Shown: positions 8,398-17,335 of the stretch, piece by piece
Layout: each line of letters opens with the position of its first letter
Numbering within the stretch: position 1 is the stretch's first letter
Source of the DNA: an uncultured Victivallales bacterium
Lineage (GTDB): Bacteria; Verrucomicrobiota; Lentisphaeria; Victivallales; UBA1829
Assembly (NCBI GenBank): GCA_944390735.1
Contig: CALXRL010000003.1
Coordinates: forward strand, 1 to 34,683
Direction: 5' to 3'
Length of the DNA: 34,683 bases
Program-made: the position numbers and the translations under genes
The notes under the pieces: model-generated
The model's database searches: none
What the model saw: the letters and a program-made list of their open reading frames with translations, nothing else
What the model was told of the DNA's origin: nothing

Positions 8398-9891
8398 ATG
8401 ACAGAACAGACCAATCCGACCGCCGAACCGAAACCGGAAGATATTTTCGAGCAGAGAAAAGCCAAAGCCGAAGAATTTGCCAAAGCCGGTATCAAACCGT
8501 TCGGCGAACGTTTTGACGGCGCGATTCCCGTGGAAAAAGCCCGCGCGCTCTTTGTTCCGGACACGGAGAATCATCCTCATGTCATCATTGCCGGAAGAAT
8601 CACGGCGTTCCGCGTGATGGGAAAATCCGTGTTCGCCGATGTCAAGGACTCCTCCGGAAGAATCCAGATTTACGTCCAGCGCGATGCCGTCGGCGAGGAC
8701 TTCTACAAACTCTTCAAGAAATTCGACATCGGCGACATCATCGGAGTGGAAGGCGATCTTTTCGCCACGAAGACCGGCGAGATCACCGTCAAGGCGACGC
8801 GCTGCACGCTTCTCTCCAAATCGCTGCGGCCGCTGCCTGAAAAATGGCACGGACTGACCGATGTCGAACAGAGATACCGTCAGCGCTATCTGGATCTGAT
8901 CGTCAACGATGAAAGCAGGGAGATTTTCAAAAAGCGCTTCCGCATTCTCAGCGAAATCCGCCGCTTCCTCGCGGACAAGGGATTTCTGGAAGTGGAAACT
9001 CCGATGCTTCAGAACATTCCCGGCGGTGCCGCCGCGCGTCCGTTCAAGACCCGCTATGAAGCGCTCGACTGCGACATGTACATGAGAATCGCCCCGGAGC
9101 TCTACCTCAAGCGTCTGCTGGTCGGCGGCTTTGAAAAAGTCTTTGAAATGAACCGCAACTTCCGCAACGAGGGGATCTCCCGCAGACACAATCCGGAATT
9201 CACGATGATCGAAATCTATCAGGCCTACGGCAACTGCCAGACCATGATGGACCTGATCGAAGAGCTGGTCACAACCGTTGCGAAAAATGTCATTGGAACG
9301 CTTCAGATTCCGCATGCCAACGGAAAGATCATCGACCTGACACGTCCCTGGAAACGCGTTCCCTACCGCGATCTGATCAAGGAACGCGCGGGCGAGGACT
9401 GGTTTGAACTTTCGCACGATGAGAAATTCGCCCGTGCAAAGGAACTCGGAGCTCCCGTCATGCCGGACTTCGAGGATCGGGAAATCACGCATGAAATCTA
9501 TGAAAAACTCATTGAGCAGACTCTCATTCAGCCGACCTTTGTCACGCGCCTTCCGGCGGAGCTGGTCCCGCTGGCGAAAAAATGCGAGGATGATCCGACT
9601 CTGGTCGATGTGTACGAGCTGGAAATCAACGGTCAGGAGCTCTCTCCGGGCTATTCCGAACTCAACGACCCCATCGAGCAGCGGAAACGCTTCCTGGAGC
9701 AGGCAAAAATGAACGACCGCACCGGCGAGCTTCAGAAAGTCATTGATGAAGACTTCATGACCGCCATGGAACATGGAATGCCTCCCGCGGGCGGCATGGG
9801 AATCGGCATTGACCGTCTTGTCATGCTTTTGACGGGAGCGGAATCCATCCGTGACGTTCTGCTCTTCCCGCAGCTGCGTCCGAAAGCGTAA
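8398..9891 (+). CDS. lysS: lysyl-tRNA synthetase (class II)
   Basis: Charges tRNA-Lys; 497 residues, as usual for bacterial class II LysRS. An N-terminal OB-fold anticodon-binding domain (about 50-160, with GRITAFRVMGKSVFADVKD) precedes the catalytic core. Core motifs include RYRQRYLDLI, the motif 1 region ending in VETPMLQNIPGGAAARPF, motif 2 around FRNEGISRRHNPEFTMIE, and motif 3 GGMGIGIDRLVMLLTG near the C-terminus. The ATG at 8398 begins MTEQTNPTAEP, matching the family's start; AGGG lies just upstream, and the candidate promoter falls between this ATG and longer in-frame options. It is a single-gene unit with its own terminator, convergent with the GH29-like gene. Confidence 0.97.
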   Translation: MTEQTNPTAEPKPEDIFEQRKAKAEEFAKAGIKPFGERFDGAIPVEKARALFVPDTENHPHVIIAGRITAFRVMGKSVFADVKDSSGRIQIYVQRDAVGEDFYKLFKKFDIGDIIGVEGDLFATKTGEITVKATRCTLLSKSLRPLPEKWHGLTDVEQRYRQRYLDLIVNDESREIFKKRFRILSEIRRFLADKGFLEVETPMLQNIPGGAAARPFKTRYEALDCDMYMRIAPELYLKRLLVGGFEKVFEMNRNFRNEGISRRHNPEFTMIEIYQAYGNCQTMMDLIEELVTTVAKNVIGTLQIPHANGKIIDLTRPWKRVPYRDLIKERAGEDWFELSHDEKFARAKELGAPVMPDFEDREITHEIYEKLIEQTLIQPTFVTRLPAELVPLAKKCEDDPTLVDVYELEINGQELSPGYSELNDPIEQRKRFLEQAKMNDRTGELQKVIDEDFMTAMEHGMPPAGGMGIGIDRLVMLLTGAESIRDVLLFPQLRPKA

Positions 9892-9933
9892 CCGCCGTGG
9901 GAAATTCCTTCCGGCTTGCGGAAGGAGAAATCG

Positions 9934-9984
9934 CGGGGAAAGGAGAACCGTAAGAGAAGCGGAATCTTCCTTCCCCGTTTTTTT
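9934..9984 (+). terminator. intrinsic terminator after lysS
   Basis: CGGGGAAAGGAGA (from 9934) pairs with TCTTCCTTCCCCG (ending 9977) with one mismatch and one wobble, followed by seven T residues. A smaller hairpin, CCTTCCG/CGGAAGG at 9907-9925, precedes it. The two lie in the 169-base gap between the convergent lysS and GH29-like genes. Confidence 0.85.
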
Positions 9985-10060
9985 GTCTCGACAAGCGAAG
10001 TCCCGGGGACTCCCGGATCGAAATCGGGAAGAAGCTGCGAAACGGCCTGCGTTTGCAGAA

Positions 10061-11377
10061 TCAGAAAATGACTTTCAGGACTTTGACCCCGTATTTTTCC
10101 ACATCGCTCCAGTCCATCTGATCCAGGAGGAGTCCGCCCAGCATCCGGAAGGGGAGCGGTTTTCCGGTCCGCAGATCGGTTACGGAAGAGGGGAGTTCCC
10201 CCGTCGTCCGGAACATGGCGGAAGGAACGGAAGGAGCCTCCGTCACGAGGATGTAATGCGTGCGCGGATCCCGGAGACTCCTTGTGACGGAGCAGAATCC
10301 CGGCGGAGACCACGGCGCCGTGAAAAAACCGGGAAAGAGAAGGGATCGTCCCCCGCCGGTTGTTTCGTAGACGGCTTCGCCGCCCCATTGCAGAAACGCG
10401 CGGACCGTTTCGAGGGAGGGGACAAATTCCGGCGGAGGATTTCCGTCGATCATGGGACCGATTCCAAAGGAGAAGTTCCATTGTCCATGCTGTCCGAGGG
10501 AGGAGATCATCTGACGCAGCAGGAAGCGGCGGTCGGCCAGATAGGGTTCGGCATCCTTTCCGGCCTTTCCGGGTCCCTGATACCACCAGGCGCAGCAGGT
10601 CGGGATGTCCTCATTGAAATCGTGCCCCGGAATGGAAATGTAAAACGGCGGTCCGGAGGTTCGCAGCGCCGAGGGCCGGCAGTAGGACGGCTCCGGAATT
10701 CCGGACAGAAACTCCGTTGTTCCGCAATCCACCTCTTCGATGTCCAGCGACGTGTTATTGTTGTTGATGATGACCGCATCCGGAAACCGGCGGCGGATCT
10801 CGGCGGGAAAGGATTTCATTTCGGGGTTCATCCCGTCGATCCAGAAGCCGGAGATGGCATTTCCATAGCGTTCCGCCAGTTCGCGGATCAGCGCCTCCGC
10901 GACGGGCCGGTAGCCGGCCGGCGTCCTTGCCTCCTCCGACACGGTCGGCCCCATGGCGAGGGACTCCCAGTGATCGGCAGACGCGGGCAGATAGAACAGC
11001 GCGCGAATTCCCGCCTTGCCGCAGGCGCGCAGAAAAGCGCCCGCGTAATCCAGATGCGTATGATAGCGGAACGCCTTCACGCCCGTCGGGTAGAGAACAC
11101 AGCAGGCTTCATTGGTATGCAGAAGAGTCAGCGTGATATACCGGGCGCCGCAGAGCTCCGCCATGCGGACCATATTCTGTGCAACGGCGTCGGGATCGGG
11201 TGCGGCGGCCTCCAGCGCTTCCGGCGACGGACAGGCAAGCGGACGCTCCTGCTCCGGTTCGCGATGAGTGTTCCCTCCCCCGGTGAAAAGTCCCCAGTGG
11301 AAAAAAAGGCCGAACCGCGCCGGGGAAAACCAGCGCGCCAGATGTTGTTTCCGTCTCAGATAATTTTTTTCGTACAT
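10061..11377 (-). CDS. GH29-like glycosidase, divergent alpha-L-fucosidase family
   Basis: A 438-residue protein with a (beta/alpha)8 glycosidase pattern of the GH29 type. FSPARFGLFFHWGLFT near residues 17-32 matches the family's ARFGMFIHWG segment, and GFWIDGMNPE places the likely catalytic nucleophile at Asp181. The canonical substrate-binding KHHDG segment is missing: the equivalent stretch reads TLLHTNEACCVLYPT (about 83-97), so fucose may not be the substrate. There is no signal peptide, suggesting a cytoplasmic enzyme acting on imported sugars. The ATG at 11377 has GGAG seven bases upstream and was chosen over 11425. A candidate promoter lies about 170 bases upstream. It sits downstream of a GH42-like gene on the same strand and is convergent with lysS. 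Confidence 0.75.
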   Translation of the reverse strand: MYEKNYLRRKQHLARWFSPARFGLFFHWGLFTGGGNTHREPEQERPLACPSPEALEAAAPDPDAVAQNMVRMAELCGARYITLTLLHTNEACCVLYPTGVKAFRYHTHLDYAGAFLRACGKAGIRALFYLPASADHWESLAMGPTVSEEARTPAGYRPVAEALIRELAERYGNAISGFWIDGMNPEMKSFPAEIRRRFPDAVIINNNNTSLDIEEVDCGTTEFLSGIPEPSYCRPSALRTSGPPFYISIPGHDFNEDIPTCCAWWYQGPGKAGKDAEPYLADRRFLLRQMISSLGQHGQWNFSFGIGPMIDGNPPPEFVPSLETVRAFLQWGGEAVYETTGGGRSLLFPGFFTAPWSPPGFCSVTRSLRDPRTHYILVTEAPSVPSAMFRTTGELPSSVTDLRTGKPLPFRMLGGLLLDQMDWSDVEKYGVKVLKVIF

Positions 11378-11550
11378 TGCTTTCTCCGATTCCGCCGCAC
11401 AGGGGAAGAGAGTGGCGATCCGCAAATTGCCGGACTCTTCCGATGCGGTTGTCCCCTGCAGGTTCCGTCCGAATCCGGACGGAGCGTCTCAGTTCCGCGG
11501 ACTTTCCTTTTCCGCTCGATTTCCCGAACGGAGACGCCGTCTTTCTCCGC

Positions 11551-11578
11551 ATTCTATCACAAAAGGGAAAAAATGCAA
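11551..11578 (-). promoter_or_regulatory. candidate promoter of the GH29-like gene
   Basis: Minus-strand TTGCAT (11578-11573), a 16-base spacer and TAGAAT (11556-11551). Transcription from about 11544 gives a leader of roughly 165 bases containing two tidy hairpins: CGGAGA/TCTCCG just after the start, and CCGTCCG/CGGACGG with a GATT loop at 11465-11482. Confidence 0.5.
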
Positions 11579-11584
11579 CCTGTC

Positions 11585-11625
11585 TTTTTCAGGAACCACC
11601 CCGGAAAGGGAATTTTCCTGAAAAA
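11585..11625 (-). other. hairpin at 3' end of the GH42-like gene
   Basis: TTTTTCAGGAA (11585-11595) pairs perfectly with TTCCTGAAAAA (11615-11625) around a 19-base loop. It begins 14 bases past the GH42-like stop codon. There is no T-run directly after the stem on the minus strand, so it may act as a weak terminator or as a 3' stabilising structure. Confidence 0.45.
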
Positions 11626-11638
11626 AATCGGAGATCGG

Positions 11639-13774
11639 TCACTCCCGCTCCAGCAGCAGATTCTCCCCGCGCCGGGTCGCCAGACGGATGCAGTCGCCGT
11701 TTTCCACCAGAAGAGCACCGGAAAAGGCGTCGCGCCAGCTTCCCCGCTCCGGAAAATGCAGCTCCAGCATTCCGTTCCACTTGCAGTGGACTCCAAGCCA
11801 TTGTTTCGACTGAAAGACCTGATCGCCCCGCGAGGTATAAAGATGAACCCCCGCGCGTTCGGCAAACATGCCGAGCAGAGCCGAGGGCATATTCGGCGAA
11901 GCGCTCCAGATGGAGGTCCATTCCGGGAAATGTTTCTCCAGAAGCATCGCACCGTCCGCCCCCTTCCGATAGGGGGTCCAGGTGCCTTCGACCATCCAGC
12001 CGAGCGCTTCCGCATCCGGATCGGCTCCGTAGAGACGGGGATTCACGTTGCGCGGAGTTCCATAGCTGAACCGTTTTCCATCAATCAGCACCTCGGTAAT
12101 CAGCGACGAACGCTGTCCACCGGCCAGAACGCAGCGGATTCCGGTCAACTCGAAACAGCCGTCCGCATCGAACTTTCCGTTGCGGAGAAGGCCGGGCGCG
12201 TGGAACCAGAGAATGGAACGGTGATCCTTTTTGAGTTCACGATCTATCAGTTCGCGCAGCTCCCCGTCGAGAAAATGCAGATTCAGCATGATGGCAAAAC
12301 GGTACTGCTTCAAACGGTTCCGGCGCACAAGTTCCGGCAGATCCTCGATCCGGAAGAGATCGTAACTGGCGCCGATGGCGGCAATCTCGTTGAGCTGCTG
12401 TTCGATCAGGGAGCCGGTCAGGAACTGGAAGGTTTTTGAACAGGAGAGACTGCGGTCGGAAAGGAACACGGCAATCTGCGCCGTGCTTTCCCGCTGTTCC
12501 ATCCGGCGGCCGGCGAAGTCCGCAAGACGGGCGACGTTCTCCATCAGGGTCCGATCGCGGTACGTCCCCTCCCCGAAGAGATCCATGAACCACTGGGTTC
12601 CACCGCTCCGCCAGACATCGAGGAAACCGCGCGTCATCATCTGCACCGACTGCCGGGCATCCGCGGGAAGAACATTGTGTGGGTTCCCGGAGAGATGAGT
12701 TCCCGTATCGTCCTCGGCGAAATAGAGTTTTCCCGCGAGCTCCGCCGAGGCGGGCAGCATCTGCGCCGTGCTCACGCCTCCCGGCTGACGCGCCGAATAG
12801 CCCACCGGAGCCGACAGATAATCCAGATCGCGGCATTCCAGCACAATCCGGTGCGCATCCTGTCCGCCCGCATAATGCGTGATGCTGTTTGCCGGAAGAT
12901 TCGCGTAGCAGTAAAAGGCCCCGAAGAGTTTCTCAGCTCCCAGCCGTGCCAGCGTGCGTTTCACAAACTCCGCCTGGCGGACCACCAGACCGGCCATCCG
13001 TTCCGAATGACAGCGCAGATGGTCGATCAGCGCCTGTTCCGTCTCCGGATTCAGCAGACTTGAGGCGGAAGGAGTGAAATTGCGGAAGCGTTCGGGCGAA
13101 GGAGGCTCGGCGTTTTCGAGCGTCACGGAAGGATCGTTCCATGCGCTCCGGAGCGCCTCGTCACTCCGGTAGCGCTGCGTCAGCCAGCGGCGGAAATGCC
13201 GGGTCATCAGCGGATGATAGTCGGCCACCTTCGATCCCCAGCACCAGACATGCTCCGCACAGTGGCCGAATCCGGAGTGGTACCCCAGAATGGATTCGCC
13301 CCACTCCCGTTCGCAGTATTCCAGCGATCGGCCGAGCGCCTCCAGCGCATCGGCGATCCACTCGTCGCTCCAGAGGGTCGTCATGGCGCAGTCCTCAAAT
13401 GCGAACGTCTCCAGATTGTAAAAACGCATCAGGGAGCCGGGATGCCGCGCCTTCCAGCCATCCGAAGCATGGAGGCGGAACCGGGGAATCACAAGCGCGT
13501 CCGGACAGACCTGCAAAATCGTTTTCATTCGACCTTCGATGAATTCGGGCGTCATGGTCCGGAAACAGGTCGATCCGTCATGCGTCGGAGTCCCGTCCCC
13601 CAGATCCAGATTCCCGATGAAGGAGAAAATCCGCACTCCGGCTTCCGCAAAATTGCGGATATCCTCCGCTTCCAGATTCCGGTTCCAGTGCATCAGGCCG
13701 GTCACAGGGACTCCGTTCACATGGATTGCCGGAACTCCGCCATACAGCCGGACCGACGTTTTCAATTTCGACAT
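11639..13774 (-). CDS. GH42-like glycoside hydrolase (beta-galactosidase-type fold)
   Basis: A 711-residue protein without signal peptide. The N-terminal two thirds look like a (beta/alpha)8 barrel related to GH42: GESILGYHSGFGHCAEHVW puts a possible acid/base at Glu174, GAFYCYANLP near 285-294 resembles the FYGY strand of GH42, and YFAEDDTGTH places the likely nucleophile at Glu354. Residues from about 430 (AQIAVFLSDRS) resemble the glutamine-amidotransferase-like trimerisation domain of GH42 enzymes, and a beta-rich tail follows. Galactose or a related sugar is the likely substrate, but homology is only family-level. The start at 13774 has GTGAGG almost adjacent to the ATG and a candidate promoter 33 bases upstream. 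It precedes the GH29-like gene, with a separate promoter in between. Confidence 0.7.
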   Translation of the reverse strand: MSKLKTSVRLYGGVPAIHVNGVPVTGLMHWNRNLEAEDIRNFAEAGVRIFSFIGNLDLGDGTPTHDGSTCFRTMTPEFIEGRMKTILQVCPDALVIPRFRLHASDGWKARHPGSLMRFYNLETFAFEDCAMTTLWSDEWIADALEALGRSLEYCEREWGESILGYHSGFGHCAEHVWCWGSKVADYHPLMTRHFRRWLTQRYRSDEALRSAWNDPSVTLENAEPPSPERFRNFTPSASSLLNPETEQALIDHLRCHSERMAGLVVRQAEFVKRTLARLGAEKLFGAFYCYANLPANSITHYAGGQDAHRIVLECRDLDYLSAPVGYSARQPGGVSTAQMLPASAELAGKLYFAEDDTGTHLSGNPHNVLPADARQSVQMMTRGFLDVWRSGGTQWFMDLFGEGTYRDRTLMENVARLADFAGRRMEQRESTAQIAVFLSDRSLSCSKTFQFLTGSLIEQQLNEIAAIGASYDLFRIEDLPELVRRNRLKQYRFAIMLNLHFLDGELRELIDRELKKDHRSILWFHAPGLLRNGKFDADGCFELTGIRCVLAGGQRSSLITEVLIDGKRFSYGTPRNVNPRLYGADPDAEALGWMVEGTWTPYRKGADGAMLLEKHFPEWTSIWSASPNMPSALLGMFAERAGVHLYTSRGDQVFQSKQWLGVHCKWNGMLELHFPERGSWRDAFSGALLVENGDCIRLATRRGENLLLERE

Positions 13775-13806
13775 TCCTCACCCATCCTTTTTCTGAGTTT
13801 TCCATA

Positions 13807-13835
13807 CTCATACAAGGAAAACGGGGTTTCGTCAA
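13807..13835 (-). promoter_or_regulatory. candidate promoter of the GH42-like gene
   Basis: Minus-strand TTGACG (13835-13830, five of six), a 17-base spacer and TATGAG (13812-13807). Transcription would start near 13800, about 26 bases before the start codon. Confidence 0.55.
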
Positions 13836-14191
13836 TCGTTCCGGCAACTTTTCCATTCGGAATAGCGATGGAATGTATATGGAATTTTTCCTGTTTTCCG
13901 TTCCGGACTGTCGCCGGGGAATGCAATCCCCGTTCTCCCGGCAACGGACAAAAGAGAAGGAAACCGGAGGCCTCCCCGGAAATGGGACGATTCGGATGGT
14001 CCGGAAAAATCACGCAAAAACGAAGGTTCCTCCCCCGGGATGAGGAGATGCCGATGGCCTTCCCGCTCAAAATCAATCGCAGAAAATCAAGCGGGCGGAA
14101 TTGAGCATGGAAAAGGGTCCTTCTGAAACCGGCTGCGCGCAAGATCGGACGCGAAGTCGGCAGACGGGGAATCCGAGAGCAGGCGATTCTC
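13836..14191. other. gene-free stretch between SGNH and GH42-like genes
   Basis: No supported gene. A hairpin CGGGGA/TCCCCG with loop ATGCAA lies around 13914-13932, flanked by a wider GCCGGG/CCCGGC pairing. A weak CCCGCT/AGCGGG pair lies near 14066-14098. No T-tailed terminator was found for the SGNH gene that ends at 14192. Confidence 0.4.
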
Positions 14192-15400
14192 TCAGCGAAC
14201 CGCCTCGGCCAGATTCTCCGCCAGCTGACGGGCTCCGACATCGTTCAGACCGATCCGGTCCGGAGCAAAGAAGGAGGCGTCGTTTGCCACAAGAGAGGGT
14301 CCGTCAATCACCTGGATCTTTGACTCCGTCCGCTCCGAGGCAACCGCATGAAAGACGGCACGGTACTCCTCCAAAGGTCTCCCGCTCCGGGCTCGTGCGG
14401 CGCTGTACAGCGGCGTTACGAAAATCATGCGGACCTGAGGCTTCCTTTTGCGGAACTCCTCGATAAAGCGCTCCAGATTCCGTCGGAAAACGGGAAGCGT
14501 CGTCCCGCTCTGCCAGTCTCCGGCGCCGATCAGAACGATCAGCACATCCATCGGAATCCTTGCCAGGAATTCCGCATGCCACGGCGTCAGCGCAATGTTC
14601 TCCATTCCCATATTCACCACGTCCCAGTTTTTGAGACGCCCGAACAAAAACGGAAACGAACACTCGATCGACGAAGCATCCAGACTCCGCACCACCGAAT
14701 CTCCATAGATCACGCACCGCGCCGCATCCGCCGCCGGCTCCTGAAACACCGCTTTGTCATTCACGGACAATCCGCGCACATCCACCGAATCCGCCAGCGG
14801 AAGCACGATCTCGTAGGTGTGCATCGTTCCGTCCGCAGGCAGTTTCAGGAGATAGTCCAAGGAGGATCCCGCCGAACGGTCCCGGTCCTCCGGCGGCGCA
14901 AAGGTCCCCTCCTCCGGCCGGACCCCGTCCACATAATACAGACCGATGCTGTTCCGCGGAACATGCCGCCCGTGAAGTCCCGTGTAACGAAGACGGACCC
15001 GGATGCTTTTCGCATTCGTCTTGAACCGGAGCCGAACCCCCGGATTGTCGTACTGCGCATGGTTGGAATGCGGAATCATCCGGTCGAACCGGACATAGCG
15101 CGTCCGTAATTTCTCCTCCATCGGACTCATCGACGCATATCCCGAATAATGAAGCCGGGCATCATCCGCCGCAATCTCCAGAGCGGAAAGCGCCGAAGGA
15201 ACTGTCATCAGCAACAGAAAGAAGAGAATGAGCGCAATCCAGCCATGCCGACCGGCATTGCCCCACGCGGCGCCCCTCCCCCGGACCCGGGAAAATGAGA
15301 AAGAAAAAACTCCCGTCCGTCCGCTCCGAACCCACCGAATTTCCCGAAGTGTCCGGAGCGGGGATGGAACGCATCTCAAAAAGCGCCGGGCCGCACCCAT
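14192..15400 (-). CDS. exported SGNH/GDSL-like hydrolase with N-terminal beta domain
   Basis: A 402-residue protein with a basic N-terminal extension (about 50 residues, many Arg) and one hydrophobic segment at about 54-73 (WIALILFFLLLM), so it is exported or membrane-anchored. Residues about 95-215 look like a beta-sandwich as found in front of CE2-type esterases. The SGNH domain follows, with block I GDSVV (Ser235), block II MGMENI and block III GAGDW (292-296). Block V reads DRIGLND (Asp381), and the usual DxxH histidine is absent. If active it would deacylate surface or extracellular glycans. The ATG at 15400 is supported by AGGAG four bases upstream; that site overlaps the stop of the thioesterase gene ten bases away, so the two are probably coupled in one operon. 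Confidence 0.72.
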   Translation of the reverse strand: MGAARRFLRCVPSPLRTLREIRWVRSGRTGVFSFSFSRVRGRGAAWGNAGRHGWIALILFFLLLMTVPSALSALEIAADDARLHYSGYASMSPMEEKLRTRYVRFDRMIPHSNHAQYDNPGVRLRFKTNAKSIRVRLRYTGLHGRHVPRNSIGLYYVDGVRPEEGTFAPPEDRDRSAGSSLDYLLKLPADGTMHTYEIVLPLADSVDVRGLSVNDKAVFQEPAADAARCVIYGDSVVRSLDASSIECSFPFLFGRLKNWDVVNMGMENIALTPWHAEFLARIPMDVLIVLIGAGDWQSGTTLPVFRRNLERFIEEFRKRKPQVRMIFVTPLYSAARARSGRPLEEYRAVFHAVASERTESKIQVIDGPSLVANDASFFAPDRIGLNDVGARQLAENLAEAVR

Positions 15401-15410
15401 AAGACTCCTG

Positions 15411-15821
15411 TCACGATTTCTTTTCCAGAAAATAACCGGTCAGGGTTGTCTTTACGACAATTTTGCCGGCGTCGTTGTGAATGGTGACATCGCAGACACA
15501 GGTGGTTCTTCCGCAGTTGACCATTTGAGCAACAGCCTTGAGCTTTGTTCCCAGTCCGGGCCGCATGAACGAGATATTGCCGCACATGGCGATGCAGGGT
15601 TTTCCGTAGGAGTTTGCGGCGCCGGCAAATGCGAAGTCGCAGAGGGTGAACAGAAGACCGCCCTGGACGACTTTGAGTCCGTTCATCATCCAGTCCTTGA
15701 TTTCGACTTCGGCCTCGGCGTATCCCTCGCGGACAACGGTCAGGACCATACCGTTCTGAACGCAGAAATGGTCGTTTTCATTCAGGAATTTTCTGATTTT
15801 TTCATAATCGACATCAGCCAT
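15411..15821 (-). CDS. PaaI-like hotdog-fold thioesterase
   Basis: A 136-residue single hotdog domain, the normal length for PaaI-type acyl-CoA thioesterases, which form homotetramers in the cytoplasm. The signature segment NGLKVVQGGLLFTLCDFAF (47-65) matches the family pattern N-x5-HGG-x-F-x-L-x-D, with Asp62 conserved, but the family histidine is Gln53 here. The natural acyl-CoA substrate is unknown. AAGGAG lies six bases before the ATG at 15821. The stop of the M32 gene is 13 bases upstream and the SGNH gene starts ten bases downstream, so this is the third gene of a four-gene operon. Confidence 0.82.
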   Translation of the reverse strand: MADVDYEKIRKFLNENDHFCVQNGMVLTVVREGYAEAEVEIKDWMMNGLKVVQGGLLFTLCDFAFAGAANSYGKPCIAMCGNISFMRPGLGTKLKAVAQMVNCGRTTCVCDVTIHNDAGKIVVKTTLTGYFLEKKS

Positions 15822-15834
15822 CTTCTTCTCCTTT

Positions 15835-17331
15835 TCAGCAGTATTTTCTATTCAGCAGTTTTAAATAGGGATCGGGATTCAGTTCCGGCGATCCGGTTGC
15901 GACGGCAAGAATCTCCGCCGTGTTGTATTTTGCTCCGAACACATGGACATGGGTCCGGAGCCACTCCCGGAGCGGAGCGTAATCGCCGACGGCAACGGCC
16001 TCCGGAATGGAAGGGATCCGTTTGAGTGCGGCATCCCACAGCTGGGCCGAAATCACGTTGCCGAGAGCGTAGGAGGGGAAATAGCCGAATTCCCCCATGG
16101 ACCAGTGAATATCCTGGAGGACTCCCTCCACATCGTTCCGGACCTCGACTCCGAGCAGCTGTTTCATGCCGGAATTCCATGCGTCGGAAAGTTCCGTCAC
16201 TTTCATTTTACCCTCGATCAGCGATTTTTCAAGTTCGAAACGCAAAATGATGTGCATATTGTAGGTGAGTTCATCGGCCTCGGTGCGGATCGGGGACGCC
16301 TCGGGCTCGTTCAGAGCGGCAAGGAACTCCTCCCGGGAGACCGTTCCGAGGTTTTCCGGAAACATGTTCCGCACCACGGGGAACCAGTAGTTCCAGAACT
16401 CCGGCGAGCGCCCGACCAGATTCTCCCAGAGCCGGGACTGCGATTCATGAACGGAAAACGAGGCACCGTCGGCAAACGGGGTTCGGGCGTAGCGCTTGTC
16501 GATTCCCTGCTCGTAGAGGGCGTGGCCGCCTTCGTGAATCGAACTGAAAAGGGCGGAAAAGGGTTTTCCCTTCACCACTTTGGTCGTGATCCGCACGTCG
16601 CTGAGCCCGAAGGAGGTGGTGAACGGGTGGACCGAGCGGTCCTGTCTTCCCTGTTTCCAGTCATACCCCATGCGCGTGAGCACCCGTCGGGTCAGGGCCA
16701 GCTGTTTTGCCGCGGGATAGCTGCCGTTCAGGAATTCGGAGCGCGGTCTCTCCTTTTCCAGAGCCTTCCGGATGATGGCCCCCTGTTCGCGTTTGAGACG
16801 GAGAAACAGAGGTTCGAGCGCACCGCAGGTCAGGCCCTCGTCAAACCGGTCCAGCAGAATGTCATACGGATGCGCCGCCGGTTCAAAAAACGTGAGATAC
16901 TCCAGTTTCAGACCCAGCAGTTTCTGAAGATGGGGGGCAAAGATCCGGAAATCGGAGGCCGCGCGCGCCTTTTCCCACGCGGTATTGGCGGCGGCGACCG
17001 CGTGCGCGTTGCGACGAACCCATGAGGACGGAGTTCGGGCATCCCGCTCATACTGTCTGCGGACCTTGGCAACAAGACGGAAGGAATCGGAATCGGGATC
17101 CAGATCGCGAGTTTCGCGCTCCAGATTCCGAAGCAGATTGCCCAGTCTGCGGGAGGTCAGAAGGTCATGTTCCGCCTCCTCCAGCGTTGCCAGCTGGAAC
17201 GAACGGGATTCGGCGGCGCCCGGCGGCATGAAGGTTCGCATGTCCCAGTCCAGCAGAGCGGATGCGGCATGAAGATCCGCGGCGGCGCCGAGAAGTTCCC
17301 GAAGTTGTTTCATGTGGTTTGATTCGGTCAT
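15835..17331 (-). CDS. M32 metallocarboxypeptidase (carboxypeptidase Taq family)
   Basis: Zinc carboxypeptidase of 498 residues that removes C-terminal amino acids from peptides in the cytoplasm. The zinc site is HEGGH at 266-270 followed by ALYEQG, the M32 signature HExxHxxYEQG. A second conserved element, SVHESQSRLWEN, follows about 25 residues later. The rest is alpha-helical as expected, and length is normal for the family (about 500). The start at 17331 has GGGAG seven bases upstream, inside the end of the AsmA-like gene, four bases beyond that gene's stop; the alternative ATG at 17313 has no better site. Tight spacing on both sides places it second in the operon. Confidence 0.93.
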   Translation of the reverse strand: MTESNHMKQLRELLGAAADLHAASALLDWDMRTFMPPGAAESRSFQLATLEEAEHDLLTSRRLGNLLRNLERETRDLDPDSDSFRLVAKVRRQYERDARTPSSWVRRNAHAVAAANTAWEKARAASDFRIFAPHLQKLLGLKLEYLTFFEPAAHPYDILLDRFDEGLTCGALEPLFLRLKREQGAIIRKALEKERPRSEFLNGSYPAAKQLALTRRVLTRMGYDWKQGRQDRSVHPFTTSFGLSDVRITTKVVKGKPFSALFSSIHEGGHALYEQGIDKRYARTPFADGASFSVHESQSRLWENLVGRSPEFWNYWFPVVRNMFPENLGTVSREEFLAALNEPEASPIRTEADELTYNMHIILRFELEKSLIEGKMKVTELSDAWNSGMKQLLGVEVRNDVEGVLQDIHWSMGEFGYFPSYALGNVISAQLWDAALKRIPSIPEAVAVGDYAPLREWLRTHVHVFGAKYNTAEILAVATGSPELNPDPYLKLLNRKYC

Positions 17332-17335
17332 TGGA

